A stretch of DNA of 64,000 nucleotides from positions 62,001-126,000 of the forward strand of contig JAHCID010000009.1 in NCBI GenBank assembly GCA_026129405.1, in the 5' to 3' direction. The first letter of the stretch is position 1; each line of letters begins with the position of its first letter. Both the position numbers and the translations under genes were made by a program. The stretch comes from a bacterium. Its GTDB lineage: Bacteria; Desulfobacterota; Binatia; DP-6. The notes under the pieces are model-generated. The model was not told where the DNA came from. It made no database searches and worked only from the letters and a program-made list of their open reading frames with translations. Shown piece by piece: positions 60,008 through 64,000 of this stretch.

Positions 60008-60604
60008 GTGCCCACGAAGCCCACATCCGGCCAGCAAAGACGGCCACACCAGCGCCGCGCCCGGGAGACCGTCGAGGTCATTCTCCGAGCAACTGCTCAC
60101 ATTCTGAGCCGCGACGGCCTCGGGGGGCTCACCACCAACCGGGTGGCCGAGAAGGCCGGCGTATCGATCGGCTCCCTCTACCAGTACTTCCCGGACAAGG
60201 AGGCGCTCGTCGCCGAGGTGCGCCGGCGCTACGACGACGCCTTCCGTGAGCGGATGCTGGCGCTCGTCGGCGAGGCCGTGACGCTGCCCCTCGCCGCGAC
60301 CATCGCGCGGGGCGTGCGCACGTTGATCGCGCTCCATGCCGAGGACCCGGGGTTGCACAACGCGGTGTCCGCCGGCGGTCTCGCCGAGACCGAGCGCCGG
60401 CTGCTGCACCAGGTGGCGGCGGGATGGCTCGAGGCGCACCGCGACGAGGTGCGCCGTCCGGACCGTGCCCTCGCCGCCGCCGTCGCGCTCGACGTCGCCG
60501 AGGGCATCGTCCACGGCGTCGCGTTGCGCGACCCCGATCGGCTCGCACGCGACGACTTCGCCGCCGAGGTGATCGACCTCCTCGTGCGCTATCTCGTGCG
60601 CTGA
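60008..60604 (+). CDS. TetR/AcrR family transcriptional regulator
   Basis: The 198-residue protein has the TetR helix-turn-helix at about residues 20-65 (ILRATAHILSRDGLGGLTTNRVAEKAGVSIGSLYQYF over residues 25-61), then a Lys-containing start of the ligand domain (PDKEALVAEVRRRYDD). The C-terminal ligand-binding domain is helical and unassigned. The GTG at 60008 has a GGAGG site 11 bases upstream; a TTG at 59990 would place that site inside the coding region. It probably represses itself and the divergent methyltransferase gene through the GAGCA-N2-TGCTC sites. Confidence 0.85.
   Translation: MPTKPTSGQQRRPHQRRARETVEVILRATAHILSRDGLGGLTTNRVAEKAGVSIGSLYQYFPDKEALVAEVRRRYDDAFRERMLALVGEAVTLPLAATIARGVRTLIALHAEDPGLHNAVSAGGLAETERRLLHQVAAGWLEAHRDEVRRPDRALAAAVALDVAEGIVHGVALRDPDRLARDDFAAEVIDLLVRYLVR
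60087..60098. promoter_or_regulatory. Second GAGCA-N2-TGCTC site, inside the tetR coding region
   Basis: GAGCAACTGCTC repeats the arms and spacing of the intergenic operator 126 bases away (12 helical turns at 10.5 bases). DNA looping between the two sites is plausible. Confidence 0.45.
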
Positions 60605-60626
60605 CACGCCGACACCCAACATCTAG

Positions 60627-60656
60627 TTGACAGCGGATGGACCACCACAATATATC
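60627..60656 (+). promoter_or_regulatory. Promoter of the nrdAB riboswitch
   Basis: A consensus TTGACA (60627-60632) is followed after 17-18 bases by an AT-rich ATATATC stretch (60650-60656) serving as the -10 box. The riboswitch P1 begins about eight bases later, so transcription starts right at the aptamer. Confidence 0.7.
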
Positions 60657-60663
60657 GCGCCCC

Positions 60664-60849
60664 GTGCTGGTGCCGCTGGATCACTCCAGGGCCGAAAGAG
60701 GGAACCCGGTGGAAGTCCGGGACTGCCCCGCAGCGGTGAGCGAGAACGACATCCACCACAGGCACTGGTCGCACGACCGGGAAGCGGTGGACGGTAGGAC
60801 CATCCGGCGATAGCCGGACGAGCTCGCGAGTCCGAAGACCTGCCAGCAC
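60664..60849 (+). promoter_or_regulatory. Cobalamin riboswitch upstream of nrdAB
   Basis: P1 pairs GTGCTGG (60664-60670) with CCAGCAC (60843-60849) perfectly. Inside are GAGGGAACCCGGTGGAAGTCC, CTGCCCCGCAGCGGTGAG, GGCACTGGTC, CCGGGAAG and GCGAGTCCGAAGACCTGCC, the class I cobalamin aptamer elements in order (given in separate pieces). High B12 should switch off the class Ia ribonucleotide reductase below, as described for the Streptomyces nrdAB genes. Confidence 0.95.
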
Positions 60850-61081
60850 CCGTCGCGGGGAAAAATCCCGCGGCGGTCGATCAGCAAGCCACGAGGGGAA
60901 CGGGCGGCGATCCGATCACGCCCCGGTGGCGTGCGTCGTCTCGACCGATCCGTCTCCTCCGGCTGGAGGAAGGACGCAGGGTGGTCTCGCAGGCGACGAT
61001 CGAGCGCACACGACGACAGGGATGTCGTCCGCTCGGAGGTCGGGACGGCGCGCCCGGACGGCGCGCAGGACGGAGGGTGAC
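60850..61081 (+). promoter_or_regulatory. Long leader between riboswitch and nrdA
   Basis: The leader holds a 9-base stem with loop GAAAAAT (60851-60859 with 60867-60875) directly after the aptamer, a candidate expression platform without a U-run. A second small hairpin TCCTCC-GGCT-GGAGGA (60955-60970) precedes a 40-codon frame opened by a GTG at 60981 that ends inside nrdA at 61100. A GGAGG site five bases before the nrdA GTG closes the leader. Confidence 0.5.
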
Positions 61082-63505
61082 GTGCTGCTTCACGAGGTAG
61101 GGGAGTCCGCGCCGGAAGTGCGCGGGCGGGCGGCGATCGAGCGACGCCGCGCGGAGGACGACGGTCCGCAGACGACGATGCGCGTGCGCAAGCGCAACGG
61201 GTCCACGGAGCCGATCGACGTCAACAAGATCGTGCGCGCCGTGAGTCGCTGCTGCGACGGGCTGCTCGAGGTCGACGCCATGCGCGTCGCGCTGAAGACC
61301 ATCAGCGGCCTCTACGACGGCGCCACGACGCAGGAGCTCGACCAGCTCTCGATCCAGACGGCCGCGGGCCTAGTCGCCGAGGAGCCGCAATACGCGAAGC
61401 TCGCGGCGCGGCTGCTCTCGACGTTCGTCGAGAAGGAGGTGCGCAACCAGGGCATCCACGCCTTCTCGCAGTCGATCGCGACGGCCGAGAGCGTGGGGCT
61501 CGTCAATGCGCGCCTGGCGGCCTTCGTCGGCAGCAACGCGCGCAAGCTGAACGACGCGATCCGGCCGGAGCGCGACCGCGAGTTCGAGTACTTCGGCCTG
61601 CGCACCGTCTACGACCGCTATCTGCTGCGCCATCCGACGACGCGGCTCGTGATCGAGTCGCCACAGCACTTCTTCCTACGCATCGCCTGCGCGCTCGGCG
61701 AGACGATCGGGGAGGCGCTGGCGCTCTACGACCTCCTGTCGTCGCTCGAGTACCTCCCGAGCTCGCCGACGCTGTTCAACGCCGGCACCCGCCACGAGCA
61801 GCTGTCGAGCTGCTTCCTGCTCGACTCGCCGTCGGACCACCTCGAGGACATCTACCAGCGCTACACCGACGTCGCGCTGCTCTCGAAGTTCTCGGGCGGC
61901 ATCGGCCTCGCCTACCACCGCGTGCGCTCGCGCGGCTCGCTCATCGAGAGCACGAACGGCCATTCGAGCGGCATCGTGCCCTGGCTGCGGACGCTCGACG
62001 CGTCGGTCGCCGCGGTGAACCAGGGCGGCAAGCGCAAGGGCGCCTGCTGCGTTTACCTCGAGTGCTGGCACGCCGACGTCGAGGAGTTCCTCGAGCTGCG
62101 CGACAACACCGGCGACGCGGCGAGCCGCACGCACAATCTCAACCTCGCCAACTGGGTGAGCGACCTCTTCATGAAGCGCGTCGAGGCCGACGCCGAGTGG
62201 AGCCTCTTCGACCCGAAGCGCGTCCCTGCCCTACCCGACCTCTACGGCGACGACTTCGAGCGCGCCTACGTCGAGGCCGAGCGCGCCGGGCTCGCGGTGA
62301 AGAGCGTGCGCGCGCGCGATCTCTACGCCCGCATGATGCGGACGCTGGCGCAGACCGGCAACGGCTGGATGACGTTCAAGGACGCGTCGAACCGCGCCTG
62401 CAACCAGACGGCCCTGCCCGGCCGCACCGTCCATCTCTCGAACCTCTGCACCGAGATCCTGGAGGTGACGTCGGGGGCGGAGACGGCGGTCTGCAACCTC
62501 GGCTCCATCAACCTCGGCCGCCACACGACGCGCGACGCGGCCGGCGACGTGGTCTTCGACTTCGCGAAGCTCGCGCACACCGTGCGGCTCGCCGTAACGC
62601 AGCTCGATCGCGTGATCGACCTGACGTTCTACCCGATCCCGCCCGCACGCGACTCGAACCTGCGCTGGCGCCCCGTCGGCCTCGGCGTGATGGGCCTCCA
62701 GGACGTCTTCTTCCAGCTCGGTCTTCCGTTCGACGCCCCGGAGGCGCGCGCACTGTCGCGGCAGATCGCGGAGGAGGTGTACTTCCACGCGCTCACCGCG
62801 TCGACCGACCTCGCCGAGGACAGGGGCCGGCACCCGGCGTTCGACGAGACCCGGGCCGCGCGCGGCCAGCTCCAGTTCGACGCCTGGGGCGTCGTGCCCG
62901 CCGACACCGCCCGCTGGGAGGCGCTGCGCGCGCGTATCCGCGCCACCGGGTTGCGCAACTCCCTCCTCCTCGCGATTGCGCCCACCGCAACCATCGCGGC
63001 GATCGCCGGCTGCGGCGAGTGCATCGAGCCGCAGGTGTCGAATCTCTTCAAGCGCGAGACCCTCTCCGGCGACTTCGTGCAGGTGAACCGCTGGCTCGTC
63101 ACCGCGCTGAAGGAGCGCGGCCTGTGGACCGACGCGATGCGGGCCCGGCTCAAGCTCGAGGAGGGATCCGTGCAGCGCATCGACGAGGTCCCCGAGGACC
63201 TGCGGGCGATCTACCGCACGGCGTGGGAGATTCCGATGCGCGCGCTCATCGACATGGCGGCCGACCGCGGCGCCTTCATCGACCAGAGCCAGTCGCTGAA
63301 CCTCTTCAGCGAGAGCCCGACCATCGGCGCGCTGTCGTCCATGTACTTCTACGCCTGGAAGCGCGGCCTCAAGACCACCTACTACCTGCGCTCGCGCCCT
63401 GCGACCCGCATCGCGAAGGCGACCGTCGCCGATCCCGCGGCCACCGGCGCCGCCGCCGTCGCCTGCTCGCTCGAGAACCCCGAGACCTGCGAGGCCTGCC
63501 AGTGA
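61082..63505 (+). CDS. nrdA: Class Ia ribonucleoside-diphosphate reductase, alpha subunit
   Basis: The 807-residue enzyme starts at a GTG with a strong GGAGG site; an internal ATG at 61178 begins the conserved part. An ATP-cone (RVRKRNGSTEPIDVNKIVRA) precedes the catalytic barrel. SSCFLLDSPSD and CNLGSINLG supply the redox Cys pair and NLCTEILEV the radical Cys. YFYAWKRGLKTTYYLRSR has the Tyr pair of the radical path, and the tail ENPETCEACQ has the shuttle Cys pair. It makes deoxynucleotides with an oxygen-activated NrdB. Control by a B12 riboswitch implies that a B12-dependent reductase exists elsewhere in the genome. Confidence 0.96.
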   Translation: MLLHEVGESAPEVRGRAAIERRRAEDDGPQTTMRVRKRNGSTEPIDVNKIVRAVSRCCDGLLEVDAMRVALKTISGLYDGATTQELDQLSIQTAAGLVAEEPQYAKLAARLLSTFVEKEVRNQGIHAFSQSIATAESVGLVNARLAAFVGSNARKLNDAIRPERDREFEYFGLRTVYDRYLLRHPTTRLVIESPQHFFLRIACALGETIGEALALYDLLSSLEYLPSSPTLFNAGTRHEQLSSCFLLDSPSDHLEDIYQRYTDVALLSKFSGGIGLAYHRVRSRGSLIESTNGHSSGIVPWLRTLDASVAAVNQGGKRKGACCVYLECWHADVEEFLELRDNTGDAASRTHNLNLANWVSDLFMKRVEADAEWSLFDPKRVPALPDLYGDDFERAYVEAERAGLAVKSVRARDLYARMMRTLAQTGNGWMTFKDASNRACNQTALPGRTVHLSNLCTEILEVTSGAETAVCNLGSINLGRHTTRDAAGDVVFDFAKLAHTVRLAVTQLDRVIDLTFYPIPPARDSNLRWRPVGLGVMGLQDVFFQLGLPFDAPEARALSRQIAEEVYFHALTASTDLAEDRGRHPAFDETRAARGQLQFDAWGVVPADTARWEALRARIRATGLRNSLLLAIAPTATIAAIAGCGECIEPQVSNLFKRETLSGDFVQVNRWLVTALKERGLWTDAMRARLKLEEGSVQRIDEVPEDLRAIYRTAWEIPMRALIDMAADRGAFIDQSQSLNLFSESPTIGALSSMYFYAWKRGLKTTYYLRSRPATRIAKATVADPAATGAAAVACSLENPETCEACQ

Positions 63506-64000
63506 ACGCCGTCCAGCGCCCCGCCCGCCTCCTCGATCCCGGCCTCTGCCTGACGCTGCGGCCGATGGCCTACCCGCGCTTCTTCGAGATGTACCGCGCG
63601 GCGATCAAGAACACCTGGACGGTGGAGGAGGTCGACTTCGCCACCGACGTCAACGACCTGCGCTCGCGCTTCACCGACGCCGAGCGGCATCTCGTCCGCC
63701 GGCTGGTCGCCTTCTTCGCCACCGGCGACTCCATCGTCGCGAACAACCTCGTCCTAAACCTCTACCAGCACGTGAACGCCCCCGAGGCGCGCATGTACCT
63801 CTCGCGCCAGCTCTACGAGGAGGCGCTGCACGTCCAGTTCTACCTGACGCTCCTCGACACCTACGTGCCCGAGCCCGAGGAGCGGCATCGCGCCTTCGCC
63901 GCCGTCGAGACGATCCCGTCGATCCGCCAGAAGGCGGCGTTCTGCATGCGCTGGATGGACTCGATCCGCGAGCTCCAGCGGCTCGACACCCCGGAGATGC
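63502..64000 (+). CDS. nrdB: Class Ia ribonucleotide reductase, beta subunit (partial)
   Basis: About 166 residues are visible before the right edge cuts the gene. The GTG overlaps the nrdA stop. FFATGDSIVANNL holds the first metal ligand (Asp), and SRQLYEEALHVQFYLTLLDT holds the Glu and His of the EXXH motif, as in the radical-generating R2 subunit. The rest of the metal site and the radical Tyr region lie partly or wholly outside. Together with NrdA it forms the oxygen-dependent reductase under riboswitch control. Confidence 0.95.
   Translation, partial: MNAVQRPARLLDPGLCLTLRPMAYPRFFEMYRAAIKNTWTVEEVDFATDVNDLRSRFTDAERHLVRRLVAFFATGDSIVANNLVLNLYQHVNAPEARMYLSRQLYEEALHVQFYLTLLDTYVPEPEERHRAFAAVETIPSIRQKAAFCMRWMDSIRELQRLDTPEM

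Overview
The window is a stretch of a very GC-rich Gram-negative chromosome, with strong G/C bias at third codon positions and overlapping ATGA/GTGA gene junctions. It encodes outer-membrane lipid-trafficking genes (mlaA, mlaC), an outer-membrane beta-barrel, complex I and electron-transfer flavoprotein genes, plus secreted proteins with thrombospondin type 3 repeats. This mix suggests a deltaproteobacterium-like or Binatota-like lineage; that placement is inference. I saw no phage, insertion sequence, CRISPR array or rRNA/tRNA gene.

Layout. 0-7.3 kb: a formyltransferase cut by the window edge, a dienelactone hydrolase with a divergent IclR regulator, a GbsR/MarR-like regulator with two small downstream genes, a VapBC-type toxin-antitoxin pair, an SDR, a hypothetical gene and a secreted cupin. 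7.6-16.5 kb: etfBA, a 3-methyladenine glycosylase, a secreted propeller, a membrane Fe-S oxidoreductase (likely the quinone-side partner of EtfAB), a DUF192 lipoprotein and an acyl-CoA carboxylase beta subunit with a biotin carrier. 16.5-31.3 kb: RNase R (frame-disrupted), a Deg-type protease, an NCS2-like permease, a sensor kinase, paired M16 peptidases, ligA, acylphosphatase, a GT39-like glycosyltransferase and an OmpA-like membrane protein. 31.5-44.2 kb: rsmI and a complex I locus, nuoABCDHI and nuoJKLMN, without nuoEFG and interrupted by mlaA and mlaC.

44.3-64 kb is the most interesting part: a cobalamin (B12) island. btuFCD-like ABC importer genes sit beside an outer-membrane barrel gene and two paralogous minus-strand operons. 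Each operon is headed by a cobalamin riboswitch and encodes only secreted proteins: a YncE-like beta-propeller (A), a surface protein with thrombospondin type 3 repeats (B) and a second propeller with a shared C-terminal domain ending in CK (C). The second operon adds a mosaic of B and C (D). The riboswitches end in the same hairpin, which buries the ribosome-binding site of a GTG start. A third cobalamin riboswitch, on the plus strand, precedes nrdAB (class Ia ribonucleotide reductase). I read the two secreted operons as a candidate corrinoid capture system with no BtuB receptor gene in view.

Several genes (RNase R, the first A gene, probably the biotin carrier) carry single-base deletions that break the frame while the coding signal on both sides stays intact. 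These look like assembly errors at least as much as real mutations.
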